This document shows, one piece after another, positions 1-8,833 of a stretch of 64,000 nucleotides of DNA. A model generated the notes under the pieces. That model had not been told where the DNA came from, searched no databases, and worked only from the letters and a program-made list of their open reading frames with translations. The position numbers were made by a program, and so were the translations under genes. This DNA is from Flammeovirga sp. EKP202 (lineage in GTDB: Bacteria; Bacteroidota; Bacteroidia; Cytophagales; Flammeovirgaceae), in the NCBI RefSeq assembly GCF_014534745.1, contig NZ_JACVVP010000022.1:1-64000 (forward strand), in the 5' to 3' direction. Numbering within the stretch: the first letter of the stretch is position 1; each line of letters opens with the position of its first letter.

Positions 1-79
1 ATTTTTAAACTGTTTATGTTCATACGATTTAAAAATGAAGAGTATTTGGAATTTTTGATGGTTTTGCGACAGCCCCTAG
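1..79. mobile_element. End of an insertion sequence (partial, runs off left edge)
   Basis: Read on the minus strand, the sequence GGGCTGTCGCAAAACC at about 60-75 has the look of the terminal inverted repeats of DDE insertion sequences common in Bacteroidetes (GGGCTGTCGCAAAA-type ends, as in IS1182/IS5-like groups). It sits exactly where the neighbouring DUF1624 reading frame stops resembling its family. The four bases CTAG at 76-79 could be one copy of a target-site duplication. No transposase is visible because the element lies outside the window. The family assignment is inference from the terminus alone. Confidence 0.55.
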
Positions 80-262
80 TATTCTAGTGAAAAATAAATC
101 CGAACTGGTTTCCTCAATATTAATCGGATCTGATATTGGCATATGATAAAAGAATCGTTCTCTCACATGATCCAATAACATAAAAAGCATGACTAATCCT
201 CTTAATATATCAATGGAAGAAATTCTTTTTTTGGACGGAGATAATAACTTATTTGTACTCAT
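76..262 (-). pseudogene. DUF1624 / acyltransferase-like membrane protein, 5' fragment cut by an IS
   Basis: The first about 62 residues match the start of DUF1624 (heparan-alpha-glucosaminide N-acetyltransferase-like) membrane proteins: a short basic leader, the motif SIDILRGLVMLFMLLDHVRE in the first membrane segment, then DPINIEETSSDLFFTRI. Intact relatives continue into THFCAP and several more membrane segments. Here the frame instead reads GAVAKPSKIPN and stops, because it has entered the end of an insertion sequence. Only one of roughly ten membrane segments remains, so the product cannot be functional. The rest of the gene may lie beyond the element, to the left of this window. Confidence 0.7.
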
Positions 263-369
263 TTCTGGTTTTAAAAGTGCGATACTATCGCATTAGTAGA
301 TTTTTCAAAAGTAGTGAACGCATTTCTTTTAGAAGATAATGAGAGAGATAATAATTTCTAATAATAAAT

Positions 370-947
370 TCAAATTCTCTCCCTCCAATCTCTTTTCTCA
401 ATGGATCTAAAGTTTTCCACATCTTTTATTTTCTTGAGGTATAAAGCTACTTTTTGAAGTTCATTATCTTTTTCTTGTCCTAAATAGGGTGTAGGATAAA
501 TTGCATTTCCATAATTTTCCTCAGACTTTCTAAATGTATCATCAAGAATTAATATTCTCTCTAAAGAGTACCCTTTTCGTTTTACTTTTTTGAGTGGTTT
601 CACAAAGTAATAATGACTTTTGGGATCTGTATCATAATAGCCATCTTCATCCATTTGTGGAACATATTTTCTTTTACACTTACTTCTTGCCCACACAAAC
701 TCTAATTGATTGTCTAAAATTTTCAATTGACTTACAATCTCATTTACATAATCATCTCCGGCAGAAGACCATACGGCCAATCTATAATCATTTTTGACCT
801 TATTGATAAATTCTTCTAAAAATGGTCTGATGTACACAAAATACTTTTCCATTTTAAAATGGGTAGGGTATTCTAACTCTTCTTTCGTGGCAAAAACTAA
901 TGTTCATCAATGTCTAAGATAAGGAGAGGTTTTGTGTTCGTTTGCAT
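370..947 (-). pseudogene. FCP1/NLI-interacting-factor-like HAD phosphatase, frameshifted in the catalytic motif
   Basis: From an ATG at 947 the frame reads MQTNTKPLLILDIDE and then hits a stop. Adding one base at about 901-903 restores TLVFATKEELEYPTHFK, which joins in frame to the 160-residue downstream frame beginning at 852. The rebuilt protein is about 192 residues, with the HAD nucleophile motif DIDETLVF near residues 12-19, the motif II region AVWSSAG, and a late ILILDD segment. This is the layout of small FCP1/CTD-phosphatase-like HAD proteins. The missing base falls inside the DxDxT motif, probably one A lost from GAAACA. Either this is a true inactivating deletion or a sequencing error; translation from the internal ATG at 852 would lack the catalytic aspartates. 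Confidence 0.75.
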
Positions 948-1026
948 AAATAGTTTAATTCTTCTTAAAAGGTTAAGCTTCAAATCAGTCCTTCATTTTT
1001 TGATAAAATGAAAAGACCCTACAATA

Positions 1027-1884
1027 TTAAAGTTGTTCAATCTCCTCCCTACTCAAACCTGTAGATTTCATGATTACCCCCACATCTACCCCATTAGATT
1101 TCAAAGACTTAGCAATTTGATATTTTTCACCTTTTCGAACCTTATCCTCCGCATCCACTTTCATGGTCCACTCCAAGCTTGCTTGATCACTAAGGTATTC
1201 CATGTGCTTCATATAGCTTTTGCGGTCTGCAGAAGATAGCCTATCCACGCGCCAAAGTTCCCTTGCCTCTTTCATTCCTTTAGCAGTAAACTCTTCTCGG
1301 ATTTCATCATTTTTCAAATAATAAATCCATTGATCTAAAGTGTCTTTTGCTACATTATCAAACTGATTTACTTTTATGACATAATATTCGGGAAAAATAT
1401 CAGCAGGTTCTTTGATTCCTTTTAGTAATTCTTGTTGTTTAGGTGATAAACTCAATATGTCCTTTTGATGTAAACCTTTGAAATCTGTTTTTCCTAAGTA
1501 GACATAATCCTCACCCTGACCTAGGTCAAAATAGACAATATTGATAGAGTAGACCTTCTTTACTTCTTTATATCTTTCTCCTAAGTGAAGGTATTCCGTA
1601 ATCACTTTAGAAGTTCCATAAAGCATTCTTTGAAAATAATCGTACTCTTTTTGATTTTGAATTTCAATGATCACAAATTCACCTTTAGCGTTTTTCACTA
1701 AAATATCTACACGATTGTATTTATCAGTTTCTAATGTCTGATTTCCCTCACTCTCTAAAATGTTCTCAATTTTGATTGATTCTTTCAACAACTCTGTCAA
1801 AAAACCTTCTAGTACTGTAAAGTCAGCCTTATTTCTAAGGAGTCTTTTAATAGCCCAGTCGAATCGTATATAATTGTTACTCAT
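1027..1884 (-). CDS. Rpn-family PD-(D/E)XK nuclease / putative transposase
   Basis: A 285-residue protein of the Rpn (recombination-promoting nuclease, YhgA/PDDEXK_2) family. The first 20 residues (IRFDWAIKRLLRNKADFTVL) are typical, and the nuclease core shows D60 followed by E74-I-Q76, the D-x13-ExQ form of the PD-(D/E)XK site. A middle stretch of about residues 100-175 contains the family's VYSINIVYFDLG region, and the tail ends in a short helical segment with a repeat-like SLKSNGVDVGVIMKSTGLS, which in this family supports oligomerisation. Relatives cut DNA and stimulate RecA-independent recombination; many are annotated as transposases, though no terminal repeats are seen here. It lies in the eroded left strip of the window. 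Confidence 0.85.
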   Translation of the reverse strand: MSNNYIRFDWAIKRLLRNKADFTVLEGFLTELLKESIKIENILESEGNQTLETDKYNRVDILVKNAKGEFVIIEIQNQKEYDYFQRMLYGTSKVITEYLHLGERYKEVKKVYSINIVYFDLGQGEDYVYLGKTDFKGLHQKDILSLSPKQQELLKGIKEPADIFPEYYVIKVNQFDNVAKDTLDQWIYYLKNDEIREEFTAKGMKEARELWRVDRLSSADRKSYMKHMEYLSDQASLEWTMKVDAEDKVRKGEKYQIAKSLKSNGVDVGVIMKSTGLSREEIEQL

Positions 1885-2186
1885 TGTTTTTCTTCATCTT
1901 TTCACAAAGATATGTTATTAATAAATATCACGCTAATAGATGTCAGTTGAGAACTATGTCTTTTGTTATGAAAAAGACACTACTCACAAAGTGCTACAAA
2001 ACGGAACACTTTGCAATTAATCGAATCATTCCTAATCTACTCAAAACACCTAAAACACAACTCAAATATCTATTAATCAGCACCTTAATTATTTTTGAAC
2101 ACTTTTTTCATAAGTAATAGTGAACTTTGGTACAGTTCGTTTGAGTTTTCTACTCGTGTCAAATTAAAAACTAAAAGTCTACCATC
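1885..2186. other. Intergenic stretch upstream of the ABC exporter operon
   Basis: About 300 bases between the divergent Rpn gene and the ABC ATPase gene, so it must hold promoters for both. I see a 7-bp inverted repeat CAAAGTG/CACTTTG at 1987-2013, which might be an operator. I see no gene, no terminator and no convincing sigma-54 promoter. Confidence 0.4.
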
Positions 2187-2879
2187 ATGATTGAATTAAA
2201 AAATATCAGTAAAGTATTTAAAACGGATGCCGTTGAAACTTGGGCGTTAGAGAATATCTCATTGAAGATTGAGAAAGGTGAATTTATTTCTATCATGGGG
2301 CCATCAGGTTGTGGTAAGTCAACACTCTTAAGTATTATGGGATTATTGGATTTACCTTCTGATGGAGTAATTGAAATCAACGGTTATAACCCACTACTTC
2401 TTTCAGACAAAAAACTAGCTAAATTCAGAAACGAGCATTTAGGTTTTGTATTTCAATCGTTTCACTTGATCAACGATTTGAGTGTAAGAGAAAATGTAGC
2501 AATGCCTTTGTTATATAGAAGTATCTCTTCTAAAGAAACAAAGAAAAGAGTGGAAGAGGCATTAGAGCGTGTGGGATTATCGCACCGTATGGATCACAAG
2601 CCTACTCAACTTTCTGGTGGTCAACGTCAAAGAGTGGCAATCGCAAGAGCAATCGTTGGAAATCCTTCTCTCATTTTTGCTGATGAACCTACAGGTAACT
2701 TAGACTCTGTAATGGGTGAAGAAGTAATGCAAATGTTGATGAAACTCAATAAAGAAGGGGCTACCATCGTGATGGTTACGCACGACGAACAACAAGCTAA
2801 AATGACCGATAGAATTGTAAGAATTTTTGATGGTCGTCAGGTATCTGTTCAAGCTAAAAACTCATTTGAAACTGCATAA
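2187..2879 (+). CDS. ABC exporter ATP-binding protein, MacB/LolD type
   Basis: A 230-residue cytoplasmic ATPase that powers the two FtsX-like permeases encoded directly downstream. Walker A GPSGCGKS is at 38-45, the Q-loop glutamine at 90, the signature LSGGQRQR at 142-149, Walker B LIFADE ending at 167 with the D-loop NLD after it, and the switch histidine at 199. The length and the GFVFQSFHLI Q-loop region are those of the MacB/LolD/FtsE group, which does not transport by a classical channel but transmits force to periplasmic domains. Two bases separate its stop from the first permease. Substrate is unknown; relatives move lipoproteins, peptides or antibiotics, or act as stress sensors. Confidence 0.93.
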   Translation: MIELKNISKVFKTDAVETWALENISLKIEKGEFISIMGPSGCGKSTLLSIMGLLDLPSDGVIEINGYNPLLLSDKKLAKFRNEHLGFVFQSFHLINDLSVRENVAMPLLYRSISSKETKKRVEEALERVGLSHRMDHKPTQLSGGQRQRVAIARAIVGNPSLIFADEPTGNLDSVMGEEVMQMLMKLNKEGATIVMVTHDEQQAKMTDRIVRIFDGRQVSVQAKNSFETA

Positions 2880-2881
2880 TT

Positions 2882-4120
2882 ATGGTAACATATATAAAAC
2901 TCGCTTGGTACTCTTTGAAGAGAAATCCGTTCTTCTCATTTATCATCTTATTCGGAATAAGCATGACAATCATGGTAGTGATGTTTATCGGATCTATTCT
3001 TGACACCTCTTACGGAGCAAACGGTACTTATAAAGATATTGATAGAATATTGATCGCTTCGAACTTGAAAGTTATCAGAAGTGGAGAAAATGGTTATTCC
3101 AACTCTTCTTTTTCTTACAGTGCTTACAAGGATTACTTCTCGAAGATGAAAACTCCTGAAGTCATCTCAGTCAGCGAGAGCCACTGGTTTGCTAATGTGT
3201 ATTATAAAGAATTAGGAAAGAAGGTTTCAAGGGAAGATATAGATCACAACTTCACTAAAATCTTTCCATTGGAATTTATAAAAGGTCGTGCTTTTACTTT
3301 AGAAGACTTAGAACAAAGAAAACAAGTAGCCATTATAACTGATCAGCTTGCTGGTGAATTATTTGGGGATGAAGATCCATTAGGCAAGAAAATCAAGACT
3401 AAATCAAGATACTATGAAGTGATTGGTATAGTCAAAAAAGAGAATAAGCTAAGAAGACGAGCATTTGCTGATATTTATACTCCTTATAACATTCATCAAA
3501 AACCTGATCAACAATGGCATGTATTCTTGGGGTCTAGTGTGTTTTACATGAAGTTTAAAAACCAAGAAGACTTGGTAAGAGGACAGAATGAATTCCAAGA
3601 AATCGTTGCTTCACTTCCAATTGATGCTTCAAAAAATGAGGTGAAAAATGAGGCTAAAGCTTTGACAGAAAAAGCATTATTATTTTGGAATATGCTTGAT
3701 GTAGATGATGAACGTATGTTTGGGGTTTACCTGAGTCTTATTGCATTCATTTGTATGTTTATCCCTGCTTTGAGTTTGATTAATCTAAATATCACTCGTA
3801 TCTCAGAAAGAACATCAGAAATGGGAATTAGAAAAGCTTTTGGTGCATCCTCTTCTGATCTTTTAAAACAGCTATTAGTAGAAAATGTATTTACAACGCT
3901 CATTGGTGGAGTGATTGGTATGATCATGACGTTCGGAGTCGTGGCCTTATTCAATCATTACAGTTGGATGGGTGAAGACGAACGACTTGAAATTCACTTT
4001 ATCTTATTAGGATATGGATTTGCCTGTACATTATTCTTCAGTATCCTATCAGGTTTCTACCCTGCCCTTAAAATTTCCAACTTCGGTATTATTTCTTCAC
4101 TTAAAAACGATAAGCAATAA
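2882..4120 (+). CDS. ABC exporter permease, MacB/FtsX type (first)
   Basis: A 412-residue inner-membrane protein. One membrane segment lies at about 18-40, followed by a large periplasmic MacB_PCD-like domain (about 45-275), then three membrane segments at about 283-305, 330-352 and 372-395. The cytoplasmic coupling region between the second and third segments reads RISERTSEMGIRKAFGASSS, the hallmark of FtsX permeases. It overlaps the next permease by one base (TAATG), so the two are translationally coupled and very probably form a heterodimer with the upstream ATPase. Substrate not deducible from sequence. Confidence 0.92.
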   Translation: MVTYIKLAWYSLKRNPFFSFIILFGISMTIMVVMFIGSILDTSYGANGTYKDIDRILIASNLKVIRSGENGYSNSSFSYSAYKDYFSKMKTPEVISVSESHWFANVYYKELGKKVSREDIDHNFTKIFPLEFIKGRAFTLEDLEQRKQVAIITDQLAGELFGDEDPLGKKIKTKSRYYEVIGIVKKENKLRRRAFADIYTPYNIHQKPDQQWHVFLGSSVFYMKFKNQEDLVRGQNEFQEIVASLPIDASKNEVKNEAKALTEKALLFWNMLDVDDERMFGVYLSLIAFICMFIPALSLINLNITRISERTSEMGIRKAFGASSSDLLKQLLVENVFTTLIGGVIGMIMTFGVVALFNHYSWMGEDERLEIHFILLGYGFACTLFFSILSGFYPALKISNFGIISSLKNDKQ

Positions 4121-5310
4121 TGATAAAGCATTCACTTCAGATCCTTTGGACTAGAAAAAAGAAAAACGCACTAATGGTAGTTGAGATTGCTTTTTCTTTC
4201 ATCATCTTATTTTTACTTTTCTCACTGCTTTACAATAAGTTTCAAAACTATGCTCATCCAGTAGGTTTTAAAACTGAAAATGTGATGATTGTGAAACTAG
4301 ACTTAAGTCAACTACCCGAAGAAAACACTTCTAAAGAGGGACAACATGTACTTTATGATGCCGTAAAGCAGGTCATAAATCAAAATGAAGAGGTAAAAGA
4401 AATTGCAGAGATGGATTATGCTCACCCTTACTCAGGTAGTACAAACACAACACTTTGGAAATTAGACAGTGGTGTCACTTTCTGGCCAATTGAACAAAAC
4501 TTAAAACCTAGTGCGGTGAAGTTTATGGACTTCAATTATATCAAAGGTGGACCTTTTACTTTTGAAGATGCTCAACATGATTATGAGCCTGTTATTGTGA
4601 CCAACTATTTCTATCAAAAAATCAAACCTTATCTTAATGAAGAAGATATGTTGATCAGCGAAGATGTGAAGATTAAAATCTTTGGTGTGATCGACTATTA
4701 TAACCGTGACAGTGACTTCAGCGATCAAGAAGACATTGCTATAAGATGTTATGATCATTATGATTGGTTCAAGGATGGTCACCAAAGTAACCTTTTTGTA
4801 AAAACTCAAAATGATCCAAGAAAGATCGAAGCGAGTATTGTCAACTCTTTAGAAAGATTAAACCCTGATTTAAAAATTGGTATTGATTACTTTGAAGATC
4901 TTCAAGAGGAAAAAAATCAATGGCAAATCCTTCCCCTTTTCTTAATGTCATTCGTAGCCTTTTTCTTGGTGATTAATATCGCATTAGGACTATATGGTGT
5001 TCTTTGGTACAACATCAGTAAAAGAAAAAGTGAAATCGGAATCCGCAGAGCTATGGGAGCATCCAAGCAAGATATTTTCTTACAAATGTTTAGTGAAGTA
5101 ATATTACTCTTTGTCATTGGAATCGCTCTAGGAAGTGTTTTCGCGATACAATTCCCAATACTAGGTGCATTTAACTATAGTAATACAGAATATTTTATGG
5201 GAGCTTTATTTTCTTTAGGCTTTGTATTACTTATCACAGTTGCTTGTGGATATTACCCAAGTAAACTAGCCACTAAGGTTACCCCAAATGAGGCTTTACA
5301 TGAATTATAA
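4120..5310 (+). CDS. ABC exporter permease, MacB/FtsX type (second)
   Basis: A 396-residue partner permease with the same 1+3 membrane layout: segments near 18-40, 270-295, 325-347 and 362-382, with a periplasmic domain between the first two. The coupling helix contains ISKRKSEIGIRRAMGASKQD. It starts at an ATG sharing its A with the stop of the first permease. The gene order ATPase, permease, permease, followed by an NtrC-type regulator and kinase, recurs in Bacteroidetes and suggests an envelope-stress or peptide-export unit whose expression is controlled by the downstream two-component pair. Confidence 0.92.
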   Translation: MIKHSLQILWTRKKKNALMVVEIAFSFIILFLLFSLLYNKFQNYAHPVGFKTENVMIVKLDLSQLPEENTSKEGQHVLYDAVKQVINQNEEVKEIAEMDYAHPYSGSTNTTLWKLDSGVTFWPIEQNLKPSAVKFMDFNYIKGGPFTFEDAQHDYEPVIVTNYFYQKIKPYLNEEDMLISEDVKIKIFGVIDYYNRDSDFSDQEDIAIRCYDHYDWFKDGHQSNLFVKTQNDPRKIEASIVNSLERLNPDLKIGIDYFEDLQEEKNQWQILPLFLMSFVAFFLVINIALGLYGVLWYNISKRKSEIGIRRAMGASKQDIFLQMFSEVILLFVIGIALGSVFAIQFPILGAFNYSNTEYFMGALFSLGFVLLITVACGYYPSKLATKVTPNEALHEL

Positions 5311-5327
5311 TCAATAAAAATCAAACT

Positions 5328-5711
5328 ATGAAAACTAAATTAATCTCTATCATCATTGTGGCAGCACTTACTTCATGTGCTACCACAGCTTCTCTTATAT
5401 CAGGAGCGAACTATAGAAACGTCAAATTAAATCAAACTGATGAGAACTTTGATATGAAATTTAAATCCTTTTCAGGAAAAGATAATTTCAGAATGAATTG
5501 TAGTGAGGGTACAAAAGCATTAATGTTGAAATCTTCTCATTCGAAAGGAGAATTTAATATTGTCATCAAAAATGAAAAGGGTCAGGTGATCGAACAAACC
5601 GACAATTCCAAATATGTTGAACATAAAATCAACCTGAATGGAACAAAGCAGTTACAAATAGAAATTCAAGGTAAAGAAAGCAGTGGAAATCTAAACTGTT
5701 CTTGTATTTAA
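5328..5711 (+). CDS. Small secreted lipoprotein of unknown function
   Basis: A 127-residue protein starting MKTKLISIIIVAALTSC. The lipobox LTSC places the lipidated cysteine at residue 17, so the mature form is a lipoprotein of about 110 residues, probably in the outer membrane or periplasm. The remainder is predicted beta-rich with no named domain I recognise; it ends in NCSCI, and two other cysteines could pair. It begins 17 bases after the second permease, so it is likely the last gene of the ABC exporter operon. It may be an accessory binding protein, but this is inference from position only. Confidence 0.75.
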   Translation: MKTKLISIIIVAALTSCATTASLISGANYRNVKLNQTDENFDMKFKSFSGKDNFRMNCSEGTKALMLKSSHSKGEFNIVIKNEKGQVIEQTDNSKYVEHKINLNGTKQLQIEIQGKESSGNLNCSCI

Positions 5712-5925
5712 TTCAGCAAAACTAGTGTCGGTGAGGGAAAAGCGTTTCCTCTCAAAACAAGAACTTCATGATAATCTAATTTTATTAACCTACCATTATT
5801 TTCTTATGCTTCATTAGTACAATGATGAGCAAATTGATAATAAAATTAAAAAACGATAAATCACATTCTTAATATAGTATAAAAGAAAGATCTACTCTAT
5901 CTTTAAAGATTAACAAATTTTCAAA

Positions 5926-7329
5926 ATGACCAATTCCTATATACTAATTATTGACGACGACGAAGCTGTTCGTAAATCCATCGGTTTGTTCCTTAAAATG
6001 AATGGTTTCAAACCTATCTTGGCACCTCACCCTAAAGAAGCTTATCCATTACTTTCAGAATTCAAGTTTTCTTGTGTTTTGTTGGATATGAACTTCAAAG
6101 TGGAAACTACAGGTGATGAAGGACTCGCTGCTTTAAAAAAAATAAAGAAGACTAACTCGAACCTTCCCGTTATCTTATTTACAGGATGGGGAAGTATGCA
6201 ATTGGCCATTGAAGGAATGAAATTGGGTGCATCCGATTTTATTAATAAACCATGGGATAATGATCATTTATTGAAATGTATAAAGGATGCCGTTGCGGTT
6301 GAGAAGAATAAACTGAAAGCTCAGCCGACAGAGAAATCTCCAACTCGCAAAAAGTTAGAAGATCAGTATAACATCTCCAATATTATAGGGCAAGATCCTA
6401 AATTGTTGCAGGTATTGGAGACTGTAGGCAGGGTAGCCAAAACCAATGCTCCTATTTTAATTATGGGAGAAAGTGGAACAGGTAAAGAACTGATTGCTGA
6501 AGCGGCACACAATAATAGTCCTAGGAATGATAATGAATTTGTAAAGGTCAACTTAGGAGGTATTTCTCAGTCTTTGTTTGAGTCTGAAATGTTTGGGCAC
6601 AAAAAAGGGTCATTTACCGGAGCATATACAGATCGTGAAGGTCGTTTTGCGGTAGCGGATCAAGGAAGTATCTTTTTGGATGAAATGGGTGAATTGGACC
6701 TTTCCTCTCAGGTGAAATTATTAAGAGTTCTGCAGGAAAGAAAGTTTGAACCTTTAGGATCTTCCAAAACACAAACAGCAGATTTCAGAGTGATCTCGGC
6801 TACTAATAAGACCTTACCGGAATTGGTAAAAGAAGGGAAATTCAGAGAAGACCTTTTCTTTAGAATTAACTTAATTACGGTAGTGCTTCCACCTTTAAGG
6901 GAACGTAAGGGTGATATTCCATTATTAGCACAGCATTTCTTGGATCAATTGGAAACCTCTTATGGTATCACAGGAAAAACCTTTGCTCCTGACACTTTGA
7001 AATGGTTACAAAAACAGCCCCTCAAAGGAAATATTAGAGAGTTGAAAAACTGGGTAGAAAGTTCTGTTTTGATGAGTATGAGTGATGTGCTTCAAGTCAG
7101 TGATTTTGAAAACAACCCTACCAACATTCATGCCTTCCAAAATGATGAAATCAAAGAAGAGATTGTCCCTAATGGTATGACATTGGAAGAAATGGAGATT
7201 TTAATGATTCGAAAAGCACTGGATGAAAATCGTTATAAAATTGCTCCTTCTGCCAAACAACTAGGAATATCACGTAATGCACTTTACAGAAAAATAGAAA
7301 AATACGAAATCACGGATGCTCAAGATTGA
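5926..7329 (+). CDS. Sigma-54-dependent response regulator, NtrC family
   Basis: A 467-residue transcription activator. An N-terminal receiver domain (about 1-125) has acidic residues at 10-12, phosphoacceptor D54, a conserved T near 86 and K near 108. The AAA+ domain follows, with Walker A GESGTGKE near 180, the sigma-54 contact loop as GSFTGA (a mild variant of GAFTGA), and Walker B GSIFLDEMGEL. The C-terminus carries a Fis-type helix-turn-helix (APSAKQLGISRNALYRKI). It activates RNA polymerase with RpoN when phosphorylated. Its 3' end overlaps the histidine kinase gene by 14 bases. The adjacent ABC exporter is the obvious candidate target. Confidence 0.95.
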   Translation: MTNSYILIIDDDEAVRKSIGLFLKMNGFKPILAPHPKEAYPLLSEFKFSCVLLDMNFKVETTGDEGLAALKKIKKTNSNLPVILFTGWGSMQLAIEGMKLGASDFINKPWDNDHLLKCIKDAVAVEKNKLKAQPTEKSPTRKKLEDQYNISNIIGQDPKLLQVLETVGRVAKTNAPILIMGESGTGKELIAEAAHNNSPRNDNEFVKVNLGGISQSLFESEMFGHKKGSFTGAYTDREGRFAVADQGSIFLDEMGELDLSSQVKLLRVLQERKFEPLGSSKTQTADFRVISATNKTLPELVKEGKFREDLFFRINLITVVLPPLRERKGDIPLLAQHFLDQLETSYGITGKTFAPDTLKWLQKQPLKGNIRELKNWVESSVLMSMSDVLQVSDFENNPTNIHAFQNDEIKEEIVPNGMTLEEMEILMIRKALDENRYKIAPSAKQLGISRNALYRKIEKYEITDAQD

Positions 7330-8620
7330 ATATAGTTTATTATCCCTCCTCACTGTAGGTACACTTTTAGGAGTCACATATACCAACAGACTGGAAAGTC
7401 CGTTACTTTTTTTAACTGCTGAGGTGGTATCAGTAATTGTCGTATTATGGTTGATCAGGCTTTATTTATATGTGAGCAAACCCCTAAAAGAACTAAATAA
7501 TGCTTTAAGGTTATTAACCAACAATGATTTTCAATCAAGATTACTTCCTACACCTCACCCTATTGTCAATAAATTGGTGACAGTGTTTAATAAAATGATT
7601 GATAGAATACATCAGGAGAGAGTAGAACAAAGAGAGCAAAGTTATTTTTTAGAGCATCTCATTAAAGCCACTCCCCTTGGGATCATCATTTTAGATTACG
7701 ATCAAAAAATCATCAAATCCAATCCTACTGCATTGAATATGTTAGAAATGGATTTTAACACAATTCAAAGTAAAACACTAAATGAATTGAATGCTCCTCT
7801 GCTTGATGCCATTCATCAATTACCTCTTGAAACGGCTCAAGATATACAGTTTTCTGGTGGCAGAAAATACAGGTGTCATAAATCTTCCTTCATTTTCCAA
7901 GGCTTCCAACAGCAATTTATCATTATTCAAGACCTCTACTTGGAGGATATCAAAAAAGAGAAACAAGCTTACAGTAAAGTGATTCGAATGATGAGTCATG
8001 AGGTAAATAATTCAGTGGGTGCCATTAATTCATTTGTGGATACACTAAAAATGTTTGCTCCTACTGACGATGAACTCAAAGAAGATTACATTGATGCTCT
8101 TTCAATTATTAAAGATAGAAATGGGGCAATGGCTTTGTTTATGAAAAATTTTGCTTCAGTGGTAAAAGTACCAGAACCTGATTTTCAAAATATCGACCTC
8201 AAGCTTTTACTTGAAAACCTTACTGACCTCTACAAAGCTGATTTTACAAAGCATCAAATTGATGTTGAATTGAATATAGAACAGGAAGTGATTATTTCTG
8301 CAGATAAAAGCCTATTAGAACAGTTGTTTATCAATATCCTCAAAAATGCCAAAGAAGCACTTATGGAGGTTAATGATAAAAAAGTCATTCAAATTGGGTA
8401 TCATCAAAGCAATAAAAAATTAGAGATCTGGAACTCAGGACCAACAATTTCTAAAGAGGTAGAAGAAAAATTATTTACACCGTTTTATAGCAGTAAACCT
8501 ACCGGTCAGGGAATTGGACTTATGCTTTGTAGAGACATCTTAATAAAACACGGATGGGATTTTGGACTATTCAGTGATGAAAGAGGTGGAGCTACTTTTG
8601 TAATAAATCTAAGAAAATAG
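7316..8620 (+). CDS. Membrane histidine kinase paired with the NtrC-type regulator
   Basis: A 434-residue sensor kinase. Two membrane segments (about 5-22 and 29-50) enclose almost no periplasmic loop, so it probably senses within the membrane or through the exporter. A HAMP-like linker (about 50-105) and a PAS domain (about 112-205) follow. The phosphoacceptor is H228 in MMSHEVNNSVGAI, a variant H-box with N in place of the usual R/P pattern that is typical of kinases paired with NtrC-type regulators. The ATPase domain has an N-box ILKNAKEAL, a G1 region NSGP, an F-box FTPFYSSK and a G2 box GQGIGL. It overlaps the regulator by 14 bases, so translation is coupled. Confidence 0.93.
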   Translation: MLKIEYSLLSLLTVGTLLGVTYTNRLESPLLFLTAEVVSVIVVLWLIRLYLYVSKPLKELNNALRLLTNNDFQSRLLPTPHPIVNKLVTVFNKMIDRIHQERVEQREQSYFLEHLIKATPLGIIILDYDQKIIKSNPTALNMLEMDFNTIQSKTLNELNAPLLDAIHQLPLETAQDIQFSGGRKYRCHKSSFIFQGFQQQFIIIQDLYLEDIKKEKQAYSKVIRMMSHEVNNSVGAINSFVDTLKMFAPTDDELKEDYIDALSIIKDRNGAMALFMKNFASVVKVPEPDFQNIDLKLLLENLTDLYKADFTKHQIDVELNIEQEVIISADKSLLEQLFINILKNAKEALMEVNDKKVIQIGYHQSNKKLEIWNSGPTISKEVEEKLFTPFYSSKPTGQGIGLMLCRDILIKHGWDFGLFSDERGGATFVINLRK

Positions 8621-8833
8621 TACCAAAACACCTCAAAAGGTACTCTTATTAAGATTTCAATATCATTTATTCATTTTTTTAATAAAACTCATTAAACCTA
8701 CGTAAGTATTACTTTTCTAATATATTAGTGCATTTTACAAGATTATGGATTTGAAAAGAGGTTATTTTTATTTAGCTTTTTAAAAATAACTTGCTGGGAA
8801 CACTCCAATTCACATCTATAACCCGAAAACTCT

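Noticed and set aside
2003-2014. Possible sigma-54 promoter (GG...GC) before the ABC operon
   Set aside because: The distance from GG to GC is 10 bases instead of the fixed 12, and the flanking TGGCAC/TTGCA words do not match.
4501-4809. 102-codon frame on the minus strand inside the second permease gene
   Set aside because: Antisense to a well-supported coding region with no family match.
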